DNA of 64,000 bases, from assembly GCF_001955695.1 (NCBI RefSeq), contig NZ_CP019236.1, positions 5,022,001 through 5,086,000 on the forward strand. The letters are read 5' to 3'. The position numbers and the translations under genes are program-made. A model generated the notes under the pieces. It was not told the DNA's origin. It worked only from the letters and a program-made list of their open reading frames with translations, and searched no databases. Positions 8,915 to 18,719 of the stretch are shown in pieces (position 1 is the first letter of the stretch; every line of letters begins with the position of its first letter). The DNA comes from Rhodoferax koreense. GTDB lineage: Bacteria > Pseudomonadota > Gammaproteobacteria > Burkholderiales > Burkholderiaceae_C.

Positions 8915-9946
8915 TCAATCCCACTTGGGAATCGGCACCGCCTTGAGCTGGCCGCGCAGCTCGGCGTAATCGGGCACGACGGTGCGCACCGTGTCCCAGA
9001 AACGCGGGCTGTGGTCCATCACGCGCAGGTGGCTCAGCTCGTGGGCCACCACGTAGTCGATGATCGGCAGCCGGAAGTGGATCAGCCGCCAGTTCAGCCG
9101 CACCGAGCCGTCCACGCTCGCACTGCCCCAGCGCGTGCCGGCGCTGGACAGGCGCAGCGATCGCCACTGCACGCCGAGCAGCGGCGCGTAGTGGTTCATG
9201 CGCTCGGTGAAGATGCGTTTGGCCTGGCGCATCAGCCAGGCCTGCACCGCGTCGCGGATCTGCTCGGGCGCGGCGCTCTGCGACAGGCCGACGCGCAGCA
9301 CTCGGCGCACCGCGCCATCCGCCACACCAGGCACACCGGCCAAGGGCTCGGCATGCAGTTCGGCACCGATGCCCTTGAAGCCATGGGTCGGATCCAGCAC
9401 CAGCACCACGGTTTCGCCGAGGAAGGGCAGTTCCGCGCCATCCTGCCAGACGATGCGCGTGCTCTCCAGCCGGCTGTGGCGTTCGCGCGCCTCGCCGAGT
9501 TTCGCGACGATCCAGCGCCCCTTCTCGCGCACGGCGGCGTCCACCTCGCCCAGCGCCACCCATTTGGGCGCGCTGACCACCAGGCCGTCGGCGCCCACGA
9601 CGAAACCGATGGTGCGACGCTTGCCGCGTTTGAATTCGTAGGCCACCAGCGCACCGGGCAAACGGATCTCGCGGTTGGCGCGCGGGTGGCGGAACTGCGC
9701 GGGGGCGAGTTGCCGGTCCAGCGGCTCCGCCGGCGTAGCCGCGATGCCGACGATGGCGCCGGTGTCGCGTTCGGCCAGCGTCGGCGTGATCGGCCTCGAT
9801 TTCGGGGGGGCCGATGGTGACGGTGCGGGCGGCACCTGCGGTCTTTTGGTGCCACCGCGGCGCGGCCCGGCGGCCGGTGGCACGGGTTCGGGCGCGGGCT
9901 CGGCACCGAACAGGTCCAGCGTGGTCTGAAGCCAGCGCGGTGCCAT
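8915..9946 (-). CDS. YgjP-like (DUF45) zinc metallopeptidase
   Basis: A 343-residue protein whose C-terminal two thirds match the YgjP/WLM-like family: RRTIGFVVGADGLVVSAPKWV near the middle and the zinc motif HELSH followed by LRVMDHSPRFW near the end. The first 100 residues are a proline- and alanine-rich extension absent from short homologues of about 230-250 residues. It is predicted cytosolic. The start is the ATG at 9944-9946. It lies 21 bp after the plsC stop on the same strand and is probably co-transcribed with the gmhB-plsC string. The physiological substrate of this family is poorly known. Confidence 0.87.
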   Translation of the reverse strand: MAPRWLQTTLDLFGAEPAPEPVPPAAGPRRGGTKRPQVPPAPSPSAPPKSRPITPTLAERDTGAIVGIAATPAEPLDRQLAPAQFRHPRANREIRLPGALVAYEFKRGKRRTIGFVVGADGLVVSAPKWVALGEVDAAVREKGRWIVAKLGEARERHSRLESTRIVWQDGAELPFLGETVVLVLDPTHGFKGIGAELHAEPLAGVPGVADGAVRRVLRVGLSQSAAPEQIRDAVQAWLMRQAKRIFTERMNHYAPLLGVQWRSLRLSSAGTRWGSASVDGSVRLNWRLIHFRLPIIDYVVAHELSHLRVMDHSPRFWDTVRTVVPDYAELRGQLKAVPIPKWD

Positions 9947-9967
9947 GTCGCTACCTCAGGCCGGGGC

Positions 9968-10702
9968 TCATTGGTAGGCCTCGGGGTCGAGCCGCCGCAT
10001 CTCGGCCTCGATCCATTCCTTGACCTCCTGCATCAACTCGTCCGGTCGGCGCCCCTCGCTCGGGATCGGCTTGCCGATCGAGATGTCGACGATGCCCGGT
10101 GACTTGATGAAGGCCTTGCGCGGCCAGCATTTGGCGGAGGTGACGGCGATCGGGATCACCGGCACGCCGCACTGGATGGCCATGCGGGTGCCGCCGGTCT
10201 TGTATTCGCCCACCTCGCCGCGCGGGATGCGCGTGCCCTCGGGGAACATGATGATCCAGGTGCCCTGGGCCAGCAGGCGCTTGCCTTCGGCCACCATCTT
10301 CTTGAACGCCTGCGCGCCCTGGCTGCGGTCGATGTGGATCATGTCCATGCGCGCCATGGACCAGCCGAAGAACGGCACGTACAGCAGTTCCTTCTTGAAC
10401 ACGTAGGCCAGCGGGTGCGGCATGATGGCCGGCATCACCAGCGTCTCCCAGGTGGACTGGTGCTTGACCAGCAGCACCGCCGGCGCAGTCGTTCCGACGG
10501 GCAGGTTCTCGAAACCGGTGATGCGGTTCTGGATGCCGAGGATCGCCGTGCCGCCGTTCACCGCCACCTTGAGCCAGCCGGCGCAGAGCCAGTAGATGCG
10601 CGTGGGGCTGGCGAACAGCGACACCACCATCACCGTCAGCGCCCAGGGCACGATGGTCACGGCCATCCACAACAAATGCAAAATTGAACGTAGCAGGCGC
10701 AT
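9968..10702 (-). CDS. plsC: 1-acyl-sn-glycerol-3-phosphate acyltransferase
   Basis: A membrane-associated enzyme that acylates lysophosphatidic acid to phosphatidic acid in phospholipid synthesis. The protein is 244 residues with an N-terminal hydrophobic helix (LLWMAVTIVPWALTVMVVSL). Motif I reads HQSTWE, so the HX4D aspartate is glutamate. FPEGTR (motif III) and a downstream VPVIPIAV block are intact. The start ATG at 10700-10702 gives MRLLRSILHLLW; earlier codons in frame run into a repeat element and are not used. It lies downstream of gmhB, with 70 bp between them containing a dispersed repeat. Confidence 0.92.
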   Translation of the reverse strand: MRLLRSILHLLWMAVTIVPWALTVMVVSLFASPTRIYWLCAGWLKVAVNGGTAILGIQNRITGFENLPVGTTAPAVLLVKHQSTWETLVMPAIMPHPLAYVFKKELLYVPFFGWSMARMDMIHIDRSQGAQAFKKMVAEGKRLLAQGTWIIMFPEGTRIPRGEVGEYKTGGTRMAIQCGVPVIPIAVTSAKCWPRKAFIKSPGIVDISIGKPIPSEGRRPDELMQEVKEWIEAEMRRLDPEAYQ

Positions 10703-10707
10703 CAGTG

Positions 10708-10766
10708 ATCTTTTAAGTTTCCAGCGCAGGCGGAATCTGCGTGAGTAGCTATGAAATGAATAGTAT
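10708..10766 (-). repeat. dispersed short repeat, copy A
   Basis: Read on the minus strand, this 59-bp stretch has the skeleton CTATT, ATAGCT-N5-CGCAGA-N6-CTGCG. The same words with the same spacings occur at 46113-46168. CGCAG and CTGCG can pair as a short hairpin. It fills most of the plsC-gmhB gap and is lower in GC than its surroundings. It resembles short intergenic repeats I associate with Comamonadaceae genomes (from memory). Confidence 0.6.
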
Positions 10767-10772
10767 TCGCCG

Positions 10773-11348
10773 TCATGGCGAAGGCGCTTTCTTGAACGCC
10801 GCCTCGCGCTCCACGATGAAGCCCGCAAAAGCCGCGAGGTCCTCGTGCACGATGGTGTTGGCCGGCAGCGATGGCGGCAACGGCTGGCCGCGGTAGGCCG
10901 CGCCCTTGCCGGTCAGCACCAGGTGCGGCTCGCAGCCGGCCGCCGCACCGGCCTGCAGATCACGTGCGCTGTCGCCGGCCGTGGGCACACCCGCGAGCTC
11001 GACGCCGAAACGTTCGCCGATCTGCTCGAACAGCCCCGGCCGGGGCTTGCGGCAGGCACAGCCGTCGTCCGGGGCATGCGGGCAGTAGAACACGGCGTCG
11101 ATGCGCCCGCCCGCCGCCGCCAGCAGCCGGTGCATCTTGGTGTGCATGGCGTTGAGCGAGGCCACGTCGAACAGCCCGCGGCCCAGGCCCGACTGGTTCG
11201 ATGCGACCACCACGTGCCAGCCCGCGTGGTTGAGCCGCGCGATCGCCTCGAGCGCGCCAGGCAGCGGCAGCCATTCCTCGGGCGACTTCACGAATTCGTC
11301 GCTGTCCGCATTGATGGTGCCGTCGCGGTCGAGGATGACGAGTTTCAT
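10773..11348 (-). CDS. gmhB: D-glycero-beta-D-manno-heptose-1,7-bisphosphate 7-phosphatase
   Basis: A cytosolic HAD phosphatase of ADP-heptose (LPS core) synthesis. The protein is 191 residues, standard for the family. Motif I is LDRDGTIN (Asp7, Asp9), motif II is ASNQSG, and the zinc-binding loop reads CPHAPDDGCACRKPRPG with its four metal ligands in place, which separates GmhB from histidinol phosphatases. The ATG at 11346-11348 follows glyS by 16 bp. A glyQ-glyS-gmhB-plsC order is, as I recall, common in Burkholderiales. Confidence 0.93.
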   Translation of the reverse strand: MKLVILDRDGTINADSDEFVKSPEEWLPLPGALEAIARLNHAGWHVVVASNQSGLGRGLFDVASLNAMHTKMHRLLAAAGGRIDAVFYCPHAPDDGCACRKPRPGLFEQIGERFGVELAGVPTAGDSARDLQAGAAAGCEPHLVLTGKGAAYRGQPLPPSLPANTIVHEDLAAFAGFIVEREAAFKKAPSP

Positions 11349-11364
11349 GGCGATGCGGGCCTGG

Positions 11365-13590
11365 TCAAGCGAGCTTGGAGAGGTCGGCCACGCGGTTCAT
11401 GGCGTTGAACAGGATGGTCAGCAGCGCCAGCCGGTTGCGGCGCACATCGATCTGCTCGGTGTTGACCATGACGCCCTCGAAAAACGCGTCCACTGGATCG
11501 CGCAGCGCCGACAAGGCCTGCAGGGACGCCGTGTAGTCGCCGCTTTCGAACTGCGCATCCGCCTTCGGAACGACCTCGTTCATCGCCGCGTACAACGCAC
11601 GCTCGGCACCGTCCTCGACGAGGATCTCGCTGACATGGGCGTCCACGGCGACTTCCGTCGCCTTCTTCAGGATGTTGCCGATGCGCTTGTTGGCGGCGGC
11701 CAGGGCGGCGGCCTCGGGCAAGGCGGCGAAGGCACGCACGGCGGTCAGGCGTTTGCCGACGTCGGCCAGCCGCTGCGGCCGCTGGACCAGAACGGCATCG
11801 ACTTCCTGCGCGCTGTAGCCCTGCTCGCGCAGGCTGCCGGCGAGGCGGTCGTAGATGAACTCGGCAAGCAAATCAGGCGTCAAGACGTCCAAGAAACGTC
11901 GTGTTGTCTTTGTCAACTCTAAGGTGCTGCCAGCGCGATCCGTTGCCTGAACGGCTTCGACCAGTCCTCGCTCTGCGATGGCCTCATCAACTACCTTGAA
12001 GACACTCTCAAGAAGCGTATCCAAATCAAGCTGTAACCGCTTCTCCACCAACATCCGGATCACACCCAGCGCATGCCGGCGCAGCGCAAACGGGTCCTTG
12101 TCGCCGGTCGGCAGGTTGCCGATGCCGAACATGCCCACCAGCGTCTCCAGCTTGTCGGCCAGCGCCACCACCACGCCCACGGTATTGCGCGGCAGCGTGT
12201 CGCCCGCGAAGCGCGGCTTGTAGTGGTCCTCGATGGCGTCGGCCACCTCGGCAGGCAGGCCGTCGTTGAGCGCGTAGTAGCGGCCCATGGTGCCCTGCAA
12301 CTCGGGGAATTCGCCGACCATGTCGGTCACGAGGTCGGTCTTGGCCAGGCGTGCGGCCTGTTCGGCCCGCGCCACGAGGTTGGCGTCGCCAAGTTGCGCC
12401 GCGATCGCGCGCGCAATGGCTTGCACGCGGGTCACCCGCTCGCCCTGCGTGCCGAGCTTGTTGTGGTAGACCACCTTGCCCAGGCCTTCGACGCGCGATT
12501 CGAGCGTCTTCTTGCGGTCCTGGTCGAAGAAGAACTTCGCATCCGCCAGGCGCGGGCGCACCACACGTTCGTTGCCACCGATCACCGCGCTGGCGTCATC
12601 CGGGCGGATGTTGCTGACGACCAGGAACTGGTGCGTGAGCTTGCCCGCCGCGTCGAGCAATGGAAAGTATTTCTGGTTGGCCTTCATCGTGAGGATCAGG
12701 CATTCCTGCGGCACATCGAGGAATTCCTCCTCAAAACTGCAGACCAGCACGTTCGGACGCTCGACCAGCGCCGTCACCTCGTCGAGCAGCGCTTCATCTT
12801 CGATCGCCCGCAAACCGCCACCGATCTGCGCCGCAGCCGCATTCAGCTGCCGAGCGATGTCGGCGCGGCGCTCGGCGAAGCTGGCGATCACCGCGCCATC
12901 GGCCTTCAGGGTGTCGGCGTAGCCGTCGGCGTCTTTCAAGGGCACGGGGTCGATGCGCGCTTCGAAGCGATGGCCGTGCGTGTCGCGGCCGGCCTGCAGG
13001 CCCAGCGCCGTGACCGGCACCACGTCGGCGCCATGCAGCGCCACCAGACCATGGGCCGGGCGCACGAAGCTCACGCTGGTCCAGCCGGGCAGCTCGCAGC
13101 CGGTTTCGAGCTGGTAGCTCATGACCTTCGGGATCGGCAACTTGGCGATGGCCTCGGCCAGCGCCTTCTGCAGGCCTTCGGCGAGCGTGGCGCCCTTGAC
13201 CGTGCTCTCGAAGAACAGCGCCTCGGCCTTGCCGTCGGGCTGGCGCTTGAGGCCGGCCACGGCCGAGGCGTCGGCGCCGAACGCGGCGAGCTTCTTCAGC
13301 AGCGCCGGTGTCGCGTTGCCGCCGGCGTCCAGGCCCACCGTCACGGGCATGAGCTTTTGCGACACGGCCCTGTCGACCGCCTGCGCGGCCACCTGGGTGA
13401 CGTGCACCGCCAGCCGGCGCGGCGAAGCGAACGGCGTGAAGGCCGATGCGGGCGAGGTCAGGCCCTGCGCCTTGAGTTGCTCGAACAGCACGCCGGCAAA
13501 GGCCTCGCCGAGCTTCTTCAGCGCCTTGGGTGGCAGTTCCTCGACGAACAGTTCCACCAACAGGTTTTTGGTCGCAGTCATGGTTGTCAT
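11365..13590 (-). CDS. glyS: glycyl-tRNA synthetase beta subunit
   Basis: The 741-residue beta chain of the alpha2beta2 bacterial glycyl-tRNA synthetase; it binds tRNA and is needed for aminoacylation with GlyQ. It starts with the family signature LLVELFVEELPPKALKKL and has a C-terminal anticodon-binding DALR-like region (FFEGVMVNTEQIDVRRNRLALL). The start may be the ATG at 13590 or the ATG three codons later at 13581. It lies 5 bp behind glyQ. A stretch at about 11890-12045 is lower in GC and uses rarer codons than the rest of the gene; the reading frame is intact. Confidence 0.96.
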   Translation of the reverse strand: MTTMTATKNLLVELFVEELPPKALKKLGEAFAGVLFEQLKAQGLTSPASAFTPFASPRRLAVHVTQVAAQAVDRAVSQKLMPVTVGLDAGGNATPALLKKLAAFGADASAVAGLKRQPDGKAEALFFESTVKGATLAEGLQKALAEAIAKLPIPKVMSYQLETGCELPGWTSVSFVRPAHGLVALHGADVVPVTALGLQAGRDTHGHRFEARIDPVPLKDADGYADTLKADGAVIASFAERRADIARQLNAAAAQIGGGLRAIEDEALLDEVTALVERPNVLVCSFEEEFLDVPQECLILTMKANQKYFPLLDAAGKLTHQFLVVSNIRPDDASAVIGGNERVVRPRLADAKFFFDQDRKKTLESRVEGLGKVVYHNKLGTQGERVTRVQAIARAIAAQLGDANLVARAEQAARLAKTDLVTDMVGEFPELQGTMGRYYALNDGLPAEVADAIEDHYKPRFAGDTLPRNTVGVVVALADKLETLVGMFGIGNLPTGDKDPFALRRHALGVIRMLVEKRLQLDLDTLLESVFKVVDEAIAERGLVEAVQATDRAGSTLELTKTTRRFLDVLTPDLLAEFIYDRLAGSLREQGYSAQEVDAVLVQRPQRLADVGKRLTAVRAFAALPEAAALAAANKRIGNILKKATEVAVDAHVSEILVEDGAERALYAAMNEVVPKADAQFESGDYTASLQALSALRDPVDAFFEGVMVNTEQIDVRRNRLALLTILFNAMNRVADLSKLA

Positions 13591-13595
13591 GGCGT

Positions 13596-14501
<906 letters not shown>

Positions 14502-14759
14502 GAAGGTCGGATTCGTTGGCCGCGGCAGAGGCCGCGTCGGGATTCAGGCTGGTGCTAGCGAATAACATGCCGGCGCCCAGGCCGGCATGGCTTCTCATTT
14601 TACGGGCCGCCGACACCAGGGCCGCCGCGCCCGCGCTTTTCGCTGGCGCGGCTGCGCGACAGAGTTTATGATTGCAAATGTTTCAACCCGTTACCCGCTC
14701 AGGGTAGCAGTTTCATCCCGGCAAGCCTCGGCCGCTTCCATTTTTTCGATCCTAAGGCG

Positions 14760-14954
14760 ATGGATTCTCCAACCGACACCCTGTTGACATTCGTGATGGT
14801 GGTCTTCTGGACCATCGTTGCCGTGGTCGCAGTATTGGCCCTCGGCTGGAAGGTACACAAGGTTCGCCGGCGCCGCGAAAGGCGCGAGGCCGCACGCGAG
14901 GCGCGCCGCAAGTTCCACGAATGGCGCCAGACCGTGGTCGACTCCAAGATCTGA
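14760..14954 (+). CDS. small single-pass membrane protein, hypothetical
   Basis: 64 residues. One transmembrane helix (residues about 8-28, LLTFVMVVFWTIVAVVAVLAL) is followed by a strongly basic cytoplasmic tail (KVHKVRRRRERREAAREARRKF). AAGG lies only 2 bp before the ATG, so initiation is uncertain. The opposite strand has no competing gene here, and the composition fits a real membrane peptide. No family is recognised. Confidence 0.5.
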   Translation: MDSPTDTLLTFVMVVFWTIVAVVAVLALGWKVHKVRRRRERREAAREARRKFHEWRQTVVDSKI

Positions 14955-15004
14955 GGCCTGGGCCGCTTCGAAGGCGGCCTACGCGATCGCCGCCTTCAAC
15001 CGCA

Positions 15005-16534
15005 TCAAACCGCGTTCAGCCCGCCACCCTGCGCGGCCGCGTTGCCGAACAGCGGCGGATGCGTGACGATGGACTTCAACTCGGGCCGCGGCTGCTGCAA
15101 CGCCGCCATGTCCGGCCGCGGCCGGCGCAGGCCCGGCACCGCCGCAAACGCCTGCTCGAGCGCCTGCGCGGCCGCCAACAGCTCGGCATCGGCATGCAGC
15201 CGGCCGATCACCTGCAGGCCGAAGGGCATGCCGTGTTCGTCCGTGCCACAAGGCAGGGAAAGCGCGGGATTCGTTGCCAGCGTCACGACATACGTCAGGC
15301 CGAGCCAGTGGTAGTAGTTGCGCATGGCCTGGCCATCGATGCGGCCGGCGAACAGTTCCGTCCATGGAAACGGCGACACCGGCGTCACCGGTGCCAGGAT
15401 CAGGTCGTATTGCGCGAAGGCCTTGGCGAAGCGACGCTGGATGCGCGTCTGCTCCAGGTGCGCCCAGGCGCGGTCGGCCAGCGTGATGGCGGCTGCCATC
15501 TCCACGTTGGCGCGCACGTTCGGCCCCAGGGTTTCAGGCGCGTTGCGGAAGGTGTCGGCGAAAGCGGCGACGAAGCTCTCGGCGCGCAGGATGTCGAAGG
15601 CGCGGTCGGCTTCGCCGAGTTGCAGGTCCACCGGTTCACACTGCGCCACCAGCGGGCGGACCGCCTCCACGCGTTGGCGGAACACGCGGCGAATCTCGGG
15701 GTCGACGATGCACACGCCAAAGTCTTCCGTCGTGCCGATGCGCAGCCTGGAGAGGTCCACGTCCTTCAGCGGCCAGAACTGCGACGCGTCCACGGGATAG
15801 GACAAGGGATCGCGCGCGTCAGGCCCCACGCTCGACGCGAGCATCAGCGCGGTATCGGCGACGGTGCGACCCATCGGCCCGAGCACGGAGATCACCGACC
15901 AGCCCAGCGGCCGCGCGTCGTTGGCGACCAGCCCCGGCGAAGGCCGCAGCCCGACCACGCCGCACAGTGCGGCGGGAATGCGCAGCGAACCACCCGTGTC
16001 GGAGCCGGTGCAGATCGGCAGCAAGTCGGCCGCCAATGCAGCGGCCGAACCGCCGGAAGACCCGCCCGCGTTCAACGACGGATCGAACGGATTGCCCGTC
16101 GCACCCCACACCGGGTTGCGGCTGTTCGCGCCAGCGCCCATGTCGGGCACGTTGGTCTTCGCGGTGACGATGGCACCGGCCGCGCGCAGCCGCGAGACCA
16201 GCACCACATCGGCCGCGGGCACGTTGCCACGCAGCCGCACGTTGCCGTAGGTGGTGAGCAGGCCGGCCGTGTCCTGCAGGTCCTTCACGCCGAGCGGCAG
16301 ACCGTGCAGCGGGCCCAGCGCCGCGCCGCGCATCACCTGGGCCTCGGCTTCGCGTGCCGAGGCACGGGCGCGGTCGAAGTCCGTGGCGCAGATGGCATTG
16401 ATCGCCGGGTTCACCGCTTCGATGCGCGCGATGCAGGCGTCCATCAGCTCCACCGGCGAGAGTTGCCGCGCACCGATGAGGCGACGGAGTTCGACGGCGG
16501 AGAGTTCGGGGAGAAGGCTGGAGGTCATGTTCAT
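15005..16534 (-). CDS. amidase (amidase-signature family, GatA-like)
   Basis: A 509-residue hydrolase of amides. The Ser-cisSer-Lys triad is complete: Lys in GVKDLQDT, the cis-Ser in GGSSGGSAAA and the nucleophilic Ser in GSDTGGSLRIP. No gatB or gatC is nearby, and the flanking genes are a solute receptor and a D-amino-acid dehydrogenase, so a catabolic amidase is more likely than a tRNA amidotransferase. Its start overlaps the receptor's stop (ATGA at 16531-16534; an ATG two codons in at 16528 is an alternative), which indicates translational coupling. It is the last gene of the operon that begins at 18714. Confidence 0.9.
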   Translation of the reverse strand: MNMTSSLLPELSAVELRRLIGARQLSPVELMDACIARIEAVNPAINAICATDFDRARASAREAEAQVMRGAALGPLHGLPLGVKDLQDTAGLLTTYGNVRLRGNVPAADVVLVSRLRAAGAIVTAKTNVPDMGAGANSRNPVWGATGNPFDPSLNAGGSSGGSAAALAADLLPICTGSDTGGSLRIPAALCGVVGLRPSPGLVANDARPLGWSVISVLGPMGRTVADTALMLASSVGPDARDPLSYPVDASQFWPLKDVDLSRLRIGTTEDFGVCIVDPEIRRVFRQRVEAVRPLVAQCEPVDLQLGEADRAFDILRAESFVAAFADTFRNAPETLGPNVRANVEMAAAITLADRAWAHLEQTRIQRRFAKAFAQYDLILAPVTPVSPFPWTELFAGRIDGQAMRNYYHWLGLTYVVTLATNPALSLPCGTDEHGMPFGLQVIGRLHADAELLAAAQALEQAFAAVPGLRRPRPDMAALQQPRPELKSIVTHPPLFGNAAAQGGGLNAV

Positions 16535-17538
16535 TCGACTTTGATCTGGTCGCGTTCGGCGATGGCCTTCATCTTGGCGATGTCGGCCGTCACCATTCCG
16601 GCCCAATCGGCCACGGCAGCATAACCGGGCTCGAAGCCGGCGAGTTTCATCTTCTCCTGCGTGTCGGGGCTGGCCATCAGCGTGGCCAGCGCCTTCTCGA
16701 GCCGCGCCTTCACGGCCGGCGGCAGGCCGCGCGGCGCCACCAGCGCCAGCCAGGCATTCATGTCCACGCCGGGGAAACCCGCCTCGGCCACGGTGGGCAC
16801 GTCGGGCAGCAGCGCGGAACGCTTGGCCGTGGCCACGGCCAGCACACGCACCTTGCCGCTCTTGAGCTGCTGGGAGGCCGCCACCACGGTGTCGAAGGAA
16901 ATCGGGATCTGGCCGCCGATCAGGTCCGTCATCAGCGGTGCGCTGCCCTTGTAGGGGATGTGCGTCATCTTCAGGCCGGTGGCGCTGTTGAACATCGCGC
17001 CCGCGAAATTGGAACTGGTGCCGTTGCCGAAGCTGCCATAGACGAAGTCGTCGGGCCTGGCCTTGGCCGCGGCGACGAGTTGCTGCAGGTTGGTGGCCTG
17101 GACCTTGGGATTGACCAGCACGGCCAGCGCCACCGAGCCGACGATGCCGATCGCGTCGAAGCCCTTGGCCGCGTCGTAGGAAAGCTTGGTCTGCAGCGCC
17201 GGATTCAGCGTGAAGGTGGAGTTGGAACTGATCAACAGCGTGTAGCCGTCGGGTTTGGCATTGGCCACATAGGCCGCGCCGATGGCCGTGCCGGCACCGG
17301 GTTTGTTCTCGATGATCACCGGCTGGCCGAGCTGGTCCTGCAGCGTCTTGCCGAGCAGGCGCGCCAGCACGTCGGCAGCCCCGCCCGCGGGGAACGGCGC
17401 CACCAGCGTGATCGGGCGCTCGGGGAAATCGGCGGCATGGGCGGTACCGGCCACACCGGCGACGGCCGACAGCGCCAGGCCGAAGGACAACAGGCGGCGC
17501 GTGATGGCGGAGGTCTTGAAGAATGGCGGTTTGTGCAT
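16531..17538 (-). CDS. Bug/TctC-family periplasmic solute-binding protein
   Basis: A 335-residue extracytoplasmic receptor of the tripartite tricarboxylate transporter type. The signal peptide ends near AGTAHAADFP, and the mature protein opens with ERPITLVAPFPAGGAADVLAR, the family hallmark. No tctA or tctB membrane genes lie here, which is usual for the expanded Bug families of Comamonadaceae. It sits between the D-amino-acid dehydrogenase (39 bp upstream) and the amidase (overlapping), so its ligand is probably the amide or amino acid those enzymes process. Confidence 0.93.
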   Translation of the reverse strand: MHKPPFFKTSAITRRLLSFGLALSAVAGVAGTAHAADFPERPITLVAPFPAGGAADVLARLLGKTLQDQLGQPVIIENKPGAGTAIGAAYVANAKPDGYTLLISSNSTFTLNPALQTKLSYDAAKGFDAIGIVGSVALAVLVNPKVQATNLQQLVAAAKARPDDFVYGSFGNGTSSNFAGAMFNSATGLKMTHIPYKGSAPLMTDLIGGQIPISFDTVVAASQQLKSGKVRVLAVATAKRSALLPDVPTVAEAGFPGVDMNAWLALVAPRGLPPAVKARLEKALATLMASPDTQEKMKLAGFEPGYAAVADWAGMVTADIAKMKAIAERDQIKVE

Positions 17539-17577
17539 GGAAAGCTCCAGAAAGAAAATCGAATCCGTGGGTGTGGC

Positions 17578-18714
17578 TCAGCGCAGGCGCCCGGGCGAGA
17601 GCGCCGCCGCATCCACCCCTTCGCGTTGCAACGCACCGGGCAACGGTCCGCCGCGCAACAGCGCATCGGCCAGGGCACTGGCGCCGGCCGCGCTCTGGAT
17701 GCCGTAGCCGCCCTGCCCGGCCAGCCAGAAGAAGCCAGGGCAGGCGGCGTCGAAACCGATCACCATTTCGCCATCGGCGACGAAGGAACGCAGACCCGCC
17801 CAGGTGCTGGCCGGGCGGCGGATGCTCAGGGTGGAAATCTGCTCGATCTGGTGGATGCCCATGGCAATGTCGAGCTCTTCGGGCACGACGTCGTGCGGCA
17901 CGGTGTCGTCTGCGTTCGCCGGTGAACCGAGCAACTGCCCCGCATCGGGCTTGAAGTAGAAACTCTCGTCCACACCCACCACGGCGGGCCAGCCGCTGGC
18001 ATCCACGCCTTCGGGCGCCTTGAAGGTGAAGGCACTGCGCCGGCGCGGCACGATGCCGACCGGCCGCGCGCCGAACAACGCGGCCAGCTCGTCGGCCCAG
18101 GCACCGGCGGCATTCACCACGGTTTCGGCGGCCAGCACCTGGCCATCGGCGAATGCCATGACCCAGCGACCGTCTTCATGCCGCGCATCGACGAGGGTGG
18201 CCCCGAGATACAGCGCCCCATCCGTGCCGGCCTTCTGCCGGAAGCCGCGCAGGAAACCCTGGTGCAGCGCGTGCACGTCCAAGTCCTGCGCGCCGGGGTC
18301 GTACAGGCCGCCATGCACCAGTTCGGGTCGCAGGCAGGGTGCACGGGTCAGCGTGGTCGCCGCGTCCAGCACTTCGAGGCCGGCACCAGCGGGCGCGAGT
18401 TCGGCATGCAGGTGCGCGAGTTCCGCCTCCTGGCCCTGCGTGGCCACGTACAACACGCCGCGCGGATGCATCAAGGCCACATCGCTGAAACCGGCCGGGG
18501 GCGTGGCATAGAAGTCGCGGCTGGCACGCGTCAACGCCCGCACCTGCGGCGGGCCGTAAGTCTCCATGAACATCGCGGCCGAACGGCCGGTGGCGTGGTA
18601 ACCAGGCTGGCTCTCGCGCTCGACGATGGCCAGGCTGCGCTGACCCGCGAGGCGCCACGCCAGCGATGCGCCCGCGATGCCGGCGCCGAAGATGATGGTG
18701 TTGAATTCTTTCAT
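17578..18714 (-). CDS. FAD-dependent D-amino-acid dehydrogenase, DauA-like
   Basis: A 378-residue DAO-fold flavoenzyme. It has the dinucleotide motif FGAGIAGASLAWRL, then QPGYHATGRSAAM, and a C-terminal half (KPDAGQLLGSPAN, RRPASTWAGLRSFVADG, FFWLAGQGGYGIQ) that closely matches what I remember of Pseudomonas D-arginine dehydrogenase DauA. Aligned to that enzyme, the His48 position is Met and the guanidinium-binding Glu87 position is Val, while Tyr53 is kept; a neutral or hydrophobic D-amino acid is therefore a more likely substrate than D-arginine. The ATG at 18714 has no visible ribosome-binding site and an operator-like repeat lies 5 bp upstream. It is the first gene of the operon with the Bug receptor and amidase. 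Confidence 0.88.
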   Translation of the reverse strand: MKEFNTIIFGAGIAGASLAWRLAGQRSLAIVERESQPGYHATGRSAAMFMETYGPPQVRALTRASRDFYATPPAGFSDVALMHPRGVLYVATQGQEAELAHLHAELAPAGAGLEVLDAATTLTRAPCLRPELVHGGLYDPGAQDLDVHALHQGFLRGFRQKAGTDGALYLGATLVDARHEDGRWVMAFADGQVLAAETVVNAAGAWADELAALFGARPVGIVPRRRSAFTFKAPEGVDASGWPAVVGVDESFYFKPDAGQLLGSPANADDTVPHDVVPEELDIAMGIHQIEQISTLSIRRPASTWAGLRSFVADGEMVIGFDAACPGFFWLAGQGGYGIQSAAGASALADALLRGGPLPGALQREGVDAAALSPGRLR

Positions 18715-18719
18715 TTGAT

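Noticed and set aside
14566..14589. Inverted repeat with 8-bp arms upstream of glyQ, considered as a terminator
   Set aside because: It has an 8-bp loop and no T-run on either strand within the expected distance, and no gene ends nearby on the plus strand.
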